From the NCBI GenBank assembly GCA_012932865.1, contig SAXG01000070.1:221531-255197 (forward strand): a stretch of DNA of 33,667 bases, written 5' to 3'. Of the stretch, positions 1-10,033 are shown piece after piece (the stretch's first letter is position 1; the number at the start of each line of letters is the position of its first letter). Under the pieces are notes generated by a model. The model did not search any database. It saw nothing but the letters and a program-made list of their open reading frames with translations, and was not told where the DNA came from. This stretch comes from Amylostereum areolatum. Taxonomy: Eukaryota > Basidiomycota > Agaricomycetes > Russulales > Stereaceae. The translations under genes were made by a program, and so were the position numbers.

Positions 1-150
1 CTCAAGCACTTCGAGCTCATCTACTACGCTCTTGAGCAAGCCTTTTTTGAGCAGCATGGCACGTTTCTAGGCCATGATGATGGTCTGCGTGATGACGTCC
101 ACAACTGCAGAACGCATCTCCACTGGCACACGGTTCTAGGGTGTGGTTTA
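1..150. other. GC-rich foreign-looking terminal segment
   Basis: Base composition is near balanced here and drops abruptly to the AT-rich mitochondrial background after about position 150. On the minus strand one frame reads like protein (for example the stretch MLLKKGLLKSVVDELEVLE) but is interrupted by two TAG codons. On the plus strand frame 1 is open from the window edge to about 246. No mitochondrial family is recognised. It could be a chimeric contig end, adapter-proximal nuclear DNA, or a short nuclear insertion. No function is assigned. Confidence 0.5.
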
Positions 151-583
151 AAAAAATTAGTCCTAATTGTTTACACCTCCCCTCATTCTGGTAGGAGGTC
201 AGGATTAAAAATATTCTTATTGATTGTTTTAGTTGTTGTTCCTAAATAAACAAACAGATTTAATTTAAACTTTATTACGTTAGCTAATGGTTTATACAAA
301 TAAATAATATAATTGAAAAATATTTAGGTTTATTATATTTTGTTACAATATATTGCTTTCTTGTATTTTTTTAGGTTTTAAATAAAAAGATAATTTATTT
401 ATTATATTTTACAACCTAATTATACTAGATTTTAATTATTTATTGCTAAATTTCTAAATCATAAAATCTTAAAATTATAAAGACTATAAAAAGTATTTTA
501 TAAATAAATTTAATCACACTTAATTATTTTCTTATTAAATTAAAAGAGTATTATAAATTTTATTGTAACAATTAAATTAAAAA
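151..583. other. AT-rich non-coding region upstream of orf206
   Basis: No gene or tRNA is seen. It holds a GC-rich hairpin element at 174-202. From roughly 400 onward it is weakly similar to 2050-2277, so the duplication that copied the cox3 leader probably began in this stretch and has since decayed. Confidence 0.5.
174..202 (-). repeat. GC-rich hairpin element, family B (minus orientation)
   Basis: Read on the minus strand it gives CCTCCTACCAGAATGAGG, a short self-complementary GC island in AT-rich DNA. Related copies lie at 1778, 10815, 28434, 29148 and 29472. Such dispersed GC clusters are common in fungal mtDNA and can move or seed recombination. Confidence 0.6.
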
Positions 584-823
584 TACCTCCATGCAGCTAA
601 TTCATAAATAATAAAAACTTATTTATTTTTTATTTACCCTTCAAATAAATTATTAATTTATATTTTATAATTAATTAAATATTAGCTTTAATTATAACTT
701 TTTATTTTAAAATATTAAAATAATTGTAAATAAAAATAATTTAGAAATCATTAGCAGAATTTGTAACTATATTTTAAAGTGACATCTCTAAAAATTAACA
801 GAAATCAATATCAGTCTTTCCCT
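584..823 (+). repeat. Copy of the cox3 leader and first 15 cox3 codons
   Basis: This stretch is nearly identical to 2278-2507. It starts at TACCTCCATGCAGCTAATT, runs through the whole 5' leader, and includes the GTG start and the codons for [15 protein letters not shown]. Identity then stops abruptly. The main difference between the copies is a roughly 10 nt length change near 690. The copy drives orf206 rather than cox3. High identity in non-coding AT-rich DNA points to a recent duplication or continuing gene conversion. Confidence 0.93.
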
Positions 824-1399
824 AAATGTATAGGGGATAATGCAACATTAAATAATTCATTTCATAATAGTACTTTGCTTCAAGTACCATTTAAATCTAA
901 AAACCCTTCAACTTATAAACCTTACAATTTATTAAATAAAACTTTTAATAATGCTAAGCTAGCTAACTTAAACAAAAAAGCTACAAATACTAAATCTAAA
1001 TTTATGTGAACTTTAATTGTTTTAAAAAAATTACTTAAATGGCTACTAATTTTTATTGTTTTATATTTGTTAATTCTTTATACTTATAAAATTTTATATA
1101 AAATAAATTTTGTATTATGGGTTAAATTTATAGCAGTATTTGGTGTTTCTTTAATAATTATATTTAATCTTATTAGTATTTTAATCTTAATAAAATTTGC
1201 ATTAATACCAGATAACCAAATTGAAATACCACAATATTTACCTAAAATAATCACAAATTATTTGTTAGAATTAAAAATCATTAGTAAGTTTGAAACACTA
1301 ATTCTATTTATACGTATGTATATTCTTACTGTATTATTTTTATTTGTTTTATTAATATTATTTTTATTGTTTGTAACATTATTATCAATAAATATATAA
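779..1399 (+). CDS. orf206: chimeric Cox3 N-terminus fused to a plasmid-type membrane protein
   Basis: The frame runs uninterrupted for 206 codons if UGA is Trp (one UGA at 1010). Residues 1-15 are exactly those of the neighbouring Cox3. Residue 16 onward is unrelated to Cox3: a polar Asn/Lys-rich stretch (about 16-75), then hydrophobic segments at about 80-100, 110-135 and 180-205, separated by a loop containing the motif QYLPKI and a charged ELKIISKFE segment. That loop resembles the QYLP-bearing remnants upstream of cox2 (8340 and 9390). The start is the same GTG as cox3; no in-frame ATG precedes it. Function is unknown. It is predicted to insert in the inner membrane. The leader copied from cox3 suggests co-regulation with cox3, which is inference. 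Membrane ORFs of this style are typical of linear mitochondrial plasmids. Confidence 0.82.
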
Positions 1400-2277
1400 A
1401 TTTAGTAATAAAATTGTATATAATAAATATTTAGTACTTTTTCCCCAATTGTTATTATAATAGTTATTCGGCTGCTTTTAACACTCTCAAATAAGGCAGA
1501 TTTAAATATGATTAAAAATTTATATAAATAAGTCAAATTTAAGTTATAATATTTTATGATCATTTTAAAGGGAATTAAAAAGAAAGTAGCTGTTAAATAT
1601 TTACCTAAGTATAAAATAATATTTTATTAAATTTAAAACACTAAATTGGTAACTAATATAAAAATTTTATCTAAATAACAGAGTTAAAGGTTGGGTTTCT
1701 ATAATTAACAAAATAGATAAAGTTAAACAACTTTTATTTTAAAGAGCTTGTGCTGCTACAGTAATTATTTTATTTTTGCCCTCCTACAAGAATGAGGGAA
1801 GGTAGATTTATATTTTTAAAAAGTGTTAAATTTAGATATTTTGTTAGCTTGATTAAAAAAAAGTATTAATTAAAAACTAATAAAATTTATAAATTAGTTA
1901 TTGTAAAGTTAATTTTGTTCAAATAAATAAAAAAGGGGATATTGTATAAATTTATTAAGCTATAAATTGGAAATAATAAATGTTTTATTTGGTTAAATAA
2001 TTTTAACTCTAACTAACTAAACTATATTTTCATAGGATTAATTAAAAAATATTTTATAATTTTACAACCTATAATTTGTTTAAATTTTATTTAACGTTAG
2101 ATTTTTATTAAATGTTAATTATAATATTTTATTTCTTATTACTTTATATAAAGGAGGATTTAAAAATTTGTAATGCATTTGCGCCTTATATTAAATAATT
2201 TTATTAAATTCAAAATTGTTTTATTAAAAGAGTAATATAATTTAATTTTATTTTTATTACAAAATAATTTTACATTT
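1400..2277. other. Non-coding spacer between orf206 and cox3
   Basis: No open frame of note and no tRNA. It holds a GC-rich hairpin element at 1778-1806 and a TATATAAAGGAGG motif near 2150 that recurs near 12340 and 26907. The last ~200 bases are a diverged match to 400-583, so this is the matching upstream flank of the two cox3 leaders. Confidence 0.5.
1778..1806 (+). repeat. GC-rich hairpin element, family B
   Basis: Core CCTCCTACAAGAATGAGG followed by GAAGG; the CCTC and GAGG arms can pair. This copy lies in the spacer before cox3. Confidence 0.6.
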
Positions 2278-2462
2278 TACCTCCATGCAGCTAATTTATA
2301 AATAATAAAAACTTATTTATTCTTTATTTACCCTTCAAATAAATTATTAATTTATATTTTATAATTCTAATAAATTATAACTTTTTATTTTAAAATATTA
2401 AAATAATTGTAAATAAAAATAATTTAGAAATCATTAGCAGAATTTGTAACTAATTTATAAAA
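2278..2462 (+). promoter_or_regulatory. cox3 5' leader
   Basis: This AT-rich leader directly precedes the cox3 start and is the original of the copy at 584-778. In fungi, mitochondrial mRNA leaders are bound by gene-specific translational activators, so this is the likely control region. No promoter consensus is claimed. Confidence 0.6.
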
Positions 2463-3281
2463 GTGACATCTCTAAAAATTAACAGAAATCAATATCAGTC
2501 TTTCCCTTATCATTTAGTGGATCCTTCACCTTGGCCTATACTAGTTAGTTTCTCATTATTAAGTTTAATGTTAGGAGCTGTTATGTATATGCAAGGTTTT
2601 CCTTATGGAAATTATTTATTAAGTTTAGGTTTTACTTTAACTTTATTTTCTATGTCTCTATGATTTAGAGATGTAACAACAGAAGGTACCTATTTAGGTA
2701 ACCATACAACTCAAGTTCAAAAAGGATTAACTTTAGGTATCGTTTTATTTATAATAAGTGAAGTATTCGCTTTTTTAAGTGTATTCTGAGCTTTCTTCCA
2801 TTCTAGTTTATCTCCAGCAGTTGAAATAGGTGGAAGTTGACCACCTTTAGGTATAACACCTTTAGATCCTTTTGCTATTCCATTATTAAATACAATTTTA
2901 TTATTATCTAGTGGTGCTTTTGTTACTTATGGTCATCATGCTTTAATCCAAGGAGATAGAAAAGGAGCCATATTAGGAACATTATTAACTATAATTTTTG
3001 CTGTAATATTTACAGCTTTACAATATTATGAATATTCAGAATCTAGTTTTACAATAAGTGATTCTGTATATGGAACAGTATTTTATGCTAGTACCGGATT
3101 ACATGGATTACATGTTATAATAGGAACAATATTTATTTTAGTAGGTTTCATTAGAATAGTTAATTATCATTTAACAGATACTCATCATCAAGGACATGAA
3201 GCTGCTATATTATATTGGCATTTTGTAGATGTTGTTTGATTATTTTTATTCATTGCAGTATATTATTGAGGTGGAAATTAG
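2463..3281 (+). CDS. cox3: Cytochrome c oxidase subunit 3
   Basis: The 272-residue protein is full length for fungal Cox3, a core subunit of complex IV in the inner membrane. It opens with the family N-terminus (NRNQYQSFP followed by [10 protein letters not shown]) and has seven hydrophobic segments. Conserved stretches include [16 protein letters not shown] near residue 67, [17 protein letters not shown] near 108 and the C-terminal [19 protein letters not shown]. Several Trp residues are encoded by TGA, fixing the genetic code. The start is GTG at 2463: a TAA lies five codons upstream in frame and no ATG precedes the conserved N-terminus. The gene has no intron or frameshift. Its leader and first 15 codons are duplicated upstream as the head of orf206. 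Confidence 0.97.
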
Positions 3282-3586
3282 AAATAATTAATATGTATAT
3301 AAATATGTATATGTTTATATTATATAATTTTATATTTAAACCTATAAGCCTAATTAGAAATATTTTAATAATAATATTATTAGATCTTTTTAATAAAGTT
3401 TGATATCTCTTAAATAGATACACTATTTATTTATATATATTAACATCTATAAAAAATAAAACACAAGTCGGCAATAAATTAATAATATATTTAATTATAT
3501 TCATAAATATATATGAACCAAAGATCAGATTTATCTTATCATTTATATATTTTTTTATTTTTATTTTTATAAATTTTATTATTATA
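3282..3586. other. cox3 3' flank, no gene seen
   Basis: A low-complexity AT stretch with alternating TATATA runs. A short frame starting at 3512 (MNQRSDLSYHLYIF...) ends at a TAA after some 20 codons; it might be a lost N-terminus of the following broken ORF, but nothing supports this beyond its position. Confidence 0.4.
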
Positions 3587-3873
3587 ATGTGTGATTATGT
3601 TAATATTTTTCCTTTAGTGGATAACTTTTTAAATTATTTTTTTATTTAAGTTGTCCTTTAGATGAACAAATACTATTTTCTGATTTTAAAGAAGATCTCC
3701 CTTTAAATATTAGTCAACCTTATGATTGAAAAAAAAATAAATTCTTTTTAAGTAATGATTATCTTAGAGGTGAAGAAACTTGAAATTCTAATAATTCTAA
3801 TTTACCTATGGATCCTAATACTAATAATGACAATTCCTTAGGTATAATATCCTCCTCCCAAATAACAGAAGAA

Positions 3874-3912
<39 letters not shown>

Positions 3913-4299
3913 TCTAATAATACTAATAATTCTAATAGTTCTAATTTAAGTCAAAGCAATAAAGAAGAAAATAATAATAATAATAAAGATCTAAAAGATT
4001 CTTATTTTAAAAGAGAACAATAGTATTTAGGTTGATCTTTATTTTCTGATCCTGGAGGAAGAGTATTTATGCCACCTTATTTAGATTCTAATTTAAATTC
4101 CTGTTTTTTTACAGATAATGGTGATTTATTTATTCCAGGTCAAGCTTATGGGTTTTTTGGAGAACATCTTGTTTTTGAAGATTCCGATGGTAATATTATT
4201 CCTAATTCTAAAATTAAAATTAATAATAGACCAGAAAGATTCACCGGAACAGTTTATGGCCCTCCTTATAGTCCTTTTTCTAAACCACCCTCAGAATAA
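3587..4299 (+). pseudogene. Asn-rich hypothetical ORF, disrupted
   Basis: Three pieces appear to belong to one reading frame. An ATG at 3587 gives MCDYVNIFPLVDNFL and ends in the wrong frame at 3649. The next frame is open from 3625 to 4020 (with SCPLDEQILFSDFKEDLP), reads TGA as Trp twice, and contains an AAT microsatellite coding 14 consecutive Asn. After a TAG at 4021-4023 the same frame continues to 4299 with a compact, protein-like sequence (GWSLFSDPGGRVFMPPY, then a GDLFIPGQAYGFFGEH segment and a C-terminus rich in Pro). One frameshift near 3647 and one stop therefore break it. I do not recognise the family. No membrane segment is seen in the downstream part, so it differs from the plasmid-type ORFs elsewhere in the window. 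It could be a decayed free-standing ORF or an intron-encoded remnant. Confidence 0.5.
3872..3911 (+). repeat. AAT trinucleotide microsatellite
   Basis: A run of about 13-14 AAT units within the disrupted Asn-rich ORF, coding for poly-Asn. A second short AAT run lies near 3970. Such runs change length by replication slippage. Confidence 0.9.
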
Positions 4300-5039
4300 A
4301 AAAAAATCTCTTCTTTACAGTTAATACAAGAGAATCTTTAGATTAAAAAACAAATTTTATTATTAACTTAAAAAAGTATAATAGTATTTTAAAAATATTA
4401 ATTATATTCTATTTAGGTAAAATCTCTTTAATTTGAAGTCTTGTATTATTTATTAAAATAAATTTTAATTATTATATTATTTTTTTCTTATTTTAGAAGA
4501 CTAAAACTTTATAAAAATAAAGCTGTAAAATTATTATTTTTTTATTATAATATTTTATTATTATCTTAACTTGAAAAAAAAGGACCAAATTAATAAATAT
4601 ATTAAATATATTAACTATATTAAATTTATTAATTTTTTATTATTTATAAAATAATTTTACTATAGCTAGCTTTTCTTTTTTAAGATTACTTATATTAATT
4701 TATAAAAGTCTTTATTTTATAAAATGCTAGTAATTTTCCCCCTTCTCCTTACATATTTTAATATTAAAACTTTTAATAAAAGGAATGGAACTGTGTAAGT
4801 ATAAAAAAATTTATAAATAATAAACTACCTTCTCTCTTAGCCCTCGTCCTAGCTATTATTGTTTAACAACACTAAATTTATAGACAATACCCTGAATCAA
4901 AGTAACTATTTAGTCTTAAGGCTTTATGTTTCCTCAGATTAAGAAATGTCAAATAACAAATTTAAACCTAAACCTTAAAAGGTGGAGAGAGGTAACAATT
5001 AATACAGGTATCCAAAAGGATTTACATTTATATGAAATT
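4300..5039. other. Non-coding region upstream of nad4L
   Basis: AT-rich with no convincing tRNA or ORF. The frame of nad4L stays open upstream to 4926, but the extra 38 residues are polar and unlike any Nad4L, so they are taken as leader. Confidence 0.5.
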
Positions 5040-5306
5040 ATGAATCTATCTTTATTTTTATTTTTAATAGGAATATTAGGGTTTATTTTAAACCGAAAAA
5101 ATATAATATTAATGATTATAGCAATAGAAATTATGTTACTTGCTGTAACTTTACTAGTATTAATATCTAGTTTCAGTTTTGATGATGGTATAGGACAAAT
5201 ATTTAGTATATTTATTATATCATTAGCAGGAGCCGAATCAGTAATAGGTTTAAGTATACTTGTAGCTTTTTATCGATTAAGAGGAAATATTTCTTTAACA
5301 ACATAA
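5040..5306 (+). CDS. nad4L: NADH dehydrogenase subunit 4L
   Basis: The 88-residue product is the usual fungal Nad4L length and has three hydrophobic segments. It begins MNLSLFLFLIGILGFILNRKN and contains the conserved IMLLAVTLLVL and the AGAESVIGLSILVAFYRLRG C-terminal region. The product is a membrane-arm subunit of complex I. The ATG at 5040 was preferred to the upstream GTG-type opening at 4926 because it gives the family N-terminus. nad5 follows after 14 bases; the nad4L-nad5 pair is one of the most conserved neighbours in fungal mtDNA and is usually co-transcribed. Confidence 0.96.
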   Translation: MNLSLFLFLIGILGFILNRKNIILMIIAIEIMLLAVTLLVLISSFSFDDGIGQIFSIFIISLAGAESVIGLSILVAFYRLRGNISLTT

Positions 5307-5320
5307 CTTTTTATTAATCA

Positions 5321-7321
5321 ATGTATTTATCTATTTTAATTTTACCTTTTTTAGGTTCTTTTGTATCAGGTTTTATGGGTAGAAAAATAGGAGTAAGTGG
5401 TGCTCATTTTATAACATGTACTTGCTTAATATTATCTTCTATATTAGCCTCTATTGCTTTCTTTGAAGTAGGTATGACCGGATCTCCAGTATATCTCTTT
5501 TTAGGTAATTGGATTGATTCTGAATATTTATCTATTTCTTGAGAATTTTTATTTGATCAATTAACTGTGTCAATGTTTATACCAGTTCTTTATATATCTT
5601 CTTTAATACATATTTTTTCTACTAATTATATGGCTGAAGATCCTCATAATCAAAGATTTTTCTCTTATTTATCTTTATTCACTTTTTTTATGTTAGTTTT
5701 AGTATCTGGAGCTAATTATTTTGTAATGTTTGTAGGTTGAGAAGGTATCGGAGTTGTTTCTTACTTACTAATTAATTTTTGATTTACAAGAATTCAAGCT
5801 AATAAAGCCGCAATACTAGCCTTAACTATGAATAGAGTAGGTGATATGGGATTAAGTATCGGATTTTTTGCTTTAGTAGCCTTATTTGGATCATTAGATT
5901 ATTCTGTTGTATTTAGTACTGTACCATTTATGAATGAAACAGCTATAACTATAATAGGTTTATTACTATTATCTGGTGCTATGGCTAAATCTGCTCAAAT
6001 TCCTTTACATTCTTGATTACCAGGGAGTATGGAAGGACCAACACCAGTATCTGCTTTAATTCACGCTGCCACACTAGTAACAGCCGGATTATATTTATTA
6101 GTACGATCATCACCCTTATTAGAATATAGTTCCACAGCTTTATTAGTAATAACTTTAGTAGGAGCTACCACAGCTTTTTTTGCCGCAACTTGTGGTTTAG
6201 TACAAAATGATTTAAAAAGAATTATAGCGTTCTCCACAATATCTCAATTAGGATATATGGTAATGGCTGTTGGATTAAGTCAATATAATGTTGCTTTAAT
6301 GCATGTAATTAATCATGCCTTTTTTAAAGCTTTATTATTTTTAGGAGCTGGAGCTGTAATACATAGTTTTGCAGATCAACAAGATGTAAGAAAATTAGGA
6401 GGATTAATAAAATTTTTACCTTTCACTTACACAGCAATGTTAGTAGGATCTTTATCTTTATTAGCAACACCTTGATTAACTGGATTCTATAGTAAAGATT
6501 TAATAATAGAATTAGCTTATGGTAATTATAGTTTTAGTGGTACTTATGCATTTATATTAGGAAGTATAACAGCAGGTTTAACAGCCTTTTATTCTTTCCG
6601 ATTAATATCATTAGTATTTTTAACTGTACCTAATGGACCAGTGAAATCTTATTTAAATTCTCATGAAGCAAGTAATTCAGTGATTATACCCTTATTTATA
6701 TTAGCTTTATTTAGTATCTTTTTTGGATTTGTATTTTCTGATTTATTTGTAGGTATGGGTTCTGATTTTTTTGGTAATTCTTTATTTATTAAACCTAATA
6801 ATATTTCTTTAATAGAAGCTGAATTTAGTTTACCTATTATTATTAAATTATTACCTGCTTTATTCTCATTATTAGGAGCTAGTTTAGCTATCTTCTTCTA
6901 TCATAAAAATCCTTTATTTTTAATAGAATTAACTGAAAACTCTATAGGAAGAAAATTATATACTTTTTTAAATGGTAAATATTTATTTGATATAGTTTAT
7001 AATAATTTTATTATTTCTAAAGGTTTACAAGTAGGATATATTATATCTAAATTATTTGATAGAGGTATAATTGAAATGGTAGGACCTTATGGTTTATCTA
7101 ATACATTCTCTAATACAGCTACAAATATTAGTAAATTAGATACTGGTATTATTACAACATATTCACTTTATATTACTTTATCTTTACTTTCTTTATTATT
7201 TTTAGTATTTGCTCCTATTTTATTAGATACTACTGTATTACTATCATTTGGAGGAGAAATTAGATTATTTATTATATACCTAGCAGCTTTAATTTTAGTT
7301 TTAGCTCCTATCAATAAATAA
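5321..7321 (+). CDS. nad5: NADH dehydrogenase subunit 5
   Basis: The 666-residue reading frame is uninterrupted once TGA is read as Trp, and is full length for the large proton-pumping subunit Nad5 of complex I. Many transmembrane segments are visible. Family landmarks include [18 protein letters not shown] near residue 135, the [20 protein letters not shown] loop with its conserved Lys/His/Pro residues near 230, [13 protein letters not shown], and the [17 protein letters not shown] half-channel. No intron is present, although nad5 often carries introns in this group. It starts 14 bases after nad4L rather than overlapping its stop codon as in many fungi. Confidence 0.97.
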
Positions 7322-7907
7322 TTTAATAATTATATATTAAAAATGAAGTGTTAAATTGTGTTCTTAGCGGTACTTATTTAATTACTATTAATCAACCTAT
7401 CCTAGCTTTAATTTATACATTATATAATTTTATATTTTACCAATTATCCCCTATCACTCTTTGTAAGTACAAAGGAGAATTTTAATTTTAATTAAATATT
7501 AAATATATTCTTCTCCTTTTTCCTTATAATTGTTTAAACATTTATTTTCAAATTTAATTTCATATCTTATATTTATTTTTTATTATCAATTAATTTGATA
7601 AATAAAATACCCACATTATCTCAATTTAAAAAATTAAAACAAAATTAATAAATAATTTCTTTTTGTTTTTAATTAATTGTACACCTTGCTGCTGTTTAAG
7701 TTATAAGTATATATCAATAAACCTATTTCCAACCCTTTAGCTTAATGTGTAGCAGAGATAGAAATACTATTACAAGTTAATGCACTTATATTATTTAATT
7801 ATAATTATTTTGCATTAGCACAAACATAAATAGATTTTATATTTATTTATTAAATATTTATAATACAGATTTCCTTTATTTAAAAATATTCACTTTATAA
7901 AAAAAAT
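7322..7907. other. nad5-atp8 spacer
   Basis: No gene seen. An inverted repeat (AAAGGAGAA near 7463 and TTCTCCTTT near 7509) with a ~40-base AT loop could form a hairpin about 140 bases past nad5 and may mark an mRNA 3' end; this is inference. Confidence 0.45.
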
Positions 7908-8108
7908 ATGCCACAATTAATACCTTTTTACTTTGTAAACCAATTTTCTTTTGCCTTCCTAACTTACTTGCTTTAATTTATATNACCAATTTTCTTTTGC
8001 CTTCCTAACTTTACTTGCTTTAATTTATTTTTATCAAAATATATTCTACCTTCTTATAACTTCCGACAATTATTACAAATTTATATTACTAAATTAAGTA
8101 ATAAATAA
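7908..8108 (+). CDS. atp8: ATP synthase subunit 8, broken around an N
   Basis: The N-terminus MPQLIPFYFVNQ is the signature of fungal Atp8, a small stator subunit of the F0 sector, and the tail encodes YILPSYNFRQLLQIY and ends KLSNK. Between them a ~43-base block (ACCAATTTTCTTTTGCCTTCC...) occurs twice, at 7939-7983 and 7985-8030, separated by the only N in the window (7984). The first copy lacks one T and runs into a TAA; the second has the T. Removing one copy restores the middle, but one further T is still missing in the run near 8030. The pattern looks like two contig ends that overlap but were joined with an N instead of merged. The natural gene is probably intact and about 50 residues. 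Confidence 0.85.
7939..8030 (+). repeat. Tandem 43-base duplication flanking N at 7984
   Basis: Two near-identical copies differ by one T and meet at an N inside atp8. This is most likely an assembly join, not a biological repeat. Confidence 0.85.
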
Positions 8109-8329
8109 TAATGTTATGATTGCTATCGGCACAAAATTAAATTATTAAATTTATTAATTTTAAGGACCCTTTCTCATTTATTTTATTTTTACTCGGAGGT
8201 ATTATAATTAAATATATGTACAAGGAAAGGAGATTTCTCTTTTTTAGATGAAAATTATTATAAGTATTTTTGCCCGGAGGTATTATTTAAACTTTTTTTG
8301 TTCTTTTTTATTAGTAAATTAGATTAATT
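8109..8329. other. Short non-coding spacer with GC clusters
   Basis: Two family-A GC islands, at 8191-8203 (ACTCGGAGGTATT) and 8267-8287 (TTTTGCCCGGAGGTATTATT). No gene seen. Confidence 0.5.
8267..8287 (+). repeat. GC cluster, family A
   Basis: Core TTTTGCCCGGAGGTATTATT. Equal or close copies sit at 12292, 12421, 16341, 16371, 16901, 18843, 23519 (minus), 23751 and 28411. Confidence 0.7.
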
Positions 8330-8935
8330 CTTTTTTTAAGGCTAGATCTAATGTACAATATTTACCTCTATTTATAAATTTAGAGTTTTCAAACATTAAT
8401 CAAATAATTTTATTAAATGATTATGAGTCTTATATTAAAATTTATCTTAAAATAATATTTTTTTGTTTTAATTTTGTTTAGTTATACAAGATATATTTTT
8501 ATTGTATTTAATTTTAAACAGCTTAATAGCCATTTTTTATTTAATTTTTTATCCCCAATTTTAATTTAAAGACAAAACTGCTCATCCTTTAAACACGTAC
8601 TATAAATACAATATAATTTTTAAAAGGAATACTATTTAAAATATAATTAAAAAAAAATTAAATTATAGTTTTAATTAGTTACAGATTTTAATATTTTATA
8701 TTTTTTAAATTATATGAAATAATTTACTTAAGACGAATCTTATGGATACCAATTTTCTTTTGTAGCATAGCTACTATCAATGTGCAAAATTTAATATATA
8801 TCTCATTGAGGAAGAAAAGGACTAAATTTTATATCTCTCTTTTAAAAAAGGTGAATACATAGATTTAATATTAAAAACTTAAGAGAGAAAATTTTTAATT
8901 ACAAATGTTACAACAAATTAATTTTTAATACTAAA
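8330..8935 (+). repeat. Unit 1: membrane-ORF remnant plus cox2 leader copy
   Basis: This unit is duplicated, with divergence, at 9380-10060. The first part encodes a remnant (NVQYLPLFINLEF... then a hydrophobic segment, stop near 8480) whose QYLP motif and downstream layout match orf206. The second part, from AAAAGGAATACTATTTAAA at 8623, matches the cox2 leader and ends with the first cox2 codons (MLQQI). A 2-base deletion right after these codons breaks the frame; without it the frame would run through the next cox2 codons (SIFNT) and on into a non-cox2 sequence (KALHQSGDNWVHNYYK). It is thus a decayed Cox2-headed chimera analogous to orf206. Confidence 0.75.
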
Positions 8936-9379
8936 GCTTTACATCAGAGTGGAGATAATTGAGTTCATAATTATTATAAACTTTACAAAATACTAACAAT
9001 TTTGAATCAATAACTCAAGCTCGGTTATTTAGAATTAAGAAATTAGATCTTTCTCTCTAATTTTAGCACCCTTAATACTTTGTAATTTTTTAGTTATCGC
9101 ATAACATAGAACTATAAATATAAATTCTAATTCTGGATCCTTTACAGTAAATAATTAATTATTACTATTAATAACTAAAAATTTTAAAAAATTTAAATTT
9201 ATATTTTTAATTTGTTTTAGTTTAATGGTTCTATTCACAGTTTATTTTTCAAATAAATTATTTTGTTTTTATTACTTCTCATTTTGTTTTAATATAATTT
9301 TTATAAATATTTATTAATTTTTTTAATTATAATGTTCTTTTTTATTATATAATAAGATTGTTTATTTTTATAATTTTAA
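8936..9379. pseudogene. Decayed body of the Cox2-headed chimeric ORF
   Basis: Downstream of the cox2-leader copy there is an AT-rich stretch with one short readable frame (to a TAA near 9010, two bases out of register with the MLQQI start) and then nothing coding. A run of T-rich sequence near 9240-9360 could be the remains of hydrophobic codons. It sits exactly where orf206 sits relative to the cox3-leader copy, so it is interpreted as the decayed ORF body. Function is lost. Confidence 0.4.
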
Positions 9380-10033
9380 TTTTAGAAGCTAAATATAAAG
9401 TACAATACTTACCTAATTTATGAATAATTGATTTTCAAACATTAAGGAAATAATAAATTAGAGGATTATCCATTTTATATTAAATTTTTTCTTATAATAA
9501 TACCTTTATTCTTTTTTAGTTTGTTGTTATTTTACATATATATTTATATTATAAATAATACCTACGAGCACAAAGAAGCTTAATATTGTGATATTATCTT
9601 AAATCCTTTTTTAAATTATTTTTAATTTATCCTAAAGGTTAAAAAAAATAAATAAAAATAATAAAACAAATATGTTATTAAAGTTTAAATTTTTAATTTT
9701 AAAATATAAATTAGTATATTTAATATATACCTAAAAATTATAAGTAGTTAAAAGGAATACTATTTAAAAATATAATTAAAACAAAAAACAAATAAACAAA
9801 TTTTAATTTTAGTTTTAATTAGTTACAGATTTTAATATTTTAGATTTAATTATTTAAATATATGAAATAATTTACTTAAGGCGAATCTTAGGGATACCTA
9901 ATTTAAAATGCACTTTGCTATTAAAAAAATATATAAAGAAAAAGGGTACTAATATCTGCTAAATATTCCTTTTTAAAAGTGAATACACAGATTTAATAGT
10001 TAAAAAACTAAGAGAGAAAATTTTTAATTACAA
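9380..10033 (+). promoter_or_regulatory. Unit 2: membrane-ORF remnant and cox2 5' leader
   Basis: The first ~150 bases are a second copy of the QYLP-type remnant (KVQYLPNLWIIDFQTL, then a stop). From 9750 (AAAAGGAATACTATTTAAA) to the ATG it is the leader of cox2, and shares blocks such as GAAATAATTTACTTAAG and AGAGAGAAAATTTTTAATTA with unit 1. The leader is the likely target of cox2 translational control; no promoter consensus is claimed. Confidence 0.65.

Noticed and set aside
1..150. Real gene in an alternative code with TAG as Gln
   Set aside because: Replacing the two TAGs gives a plausible peptide, but 150 bases at a contig edge cannot support such a claim.
4118..4324. 68-codon frame overlapping the Asn-rich ORF
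   Set aside because: Out-of-frame shadow; the other frame has the protein-like composition.
4926..5039. N-terminal extension of nad4L
   Set aside because: The extra 38 residues are polar and not found in the family; the ATG at 5040 gives the normal length.
8267..8287. GGAGG in family-A clusters as ribosome binding sites
   Set aside because: The rns 3' end shown here has no CCTCC anti-SD, the clusters are not placed before starts, and fungal mitochondria do not use SD pairing.
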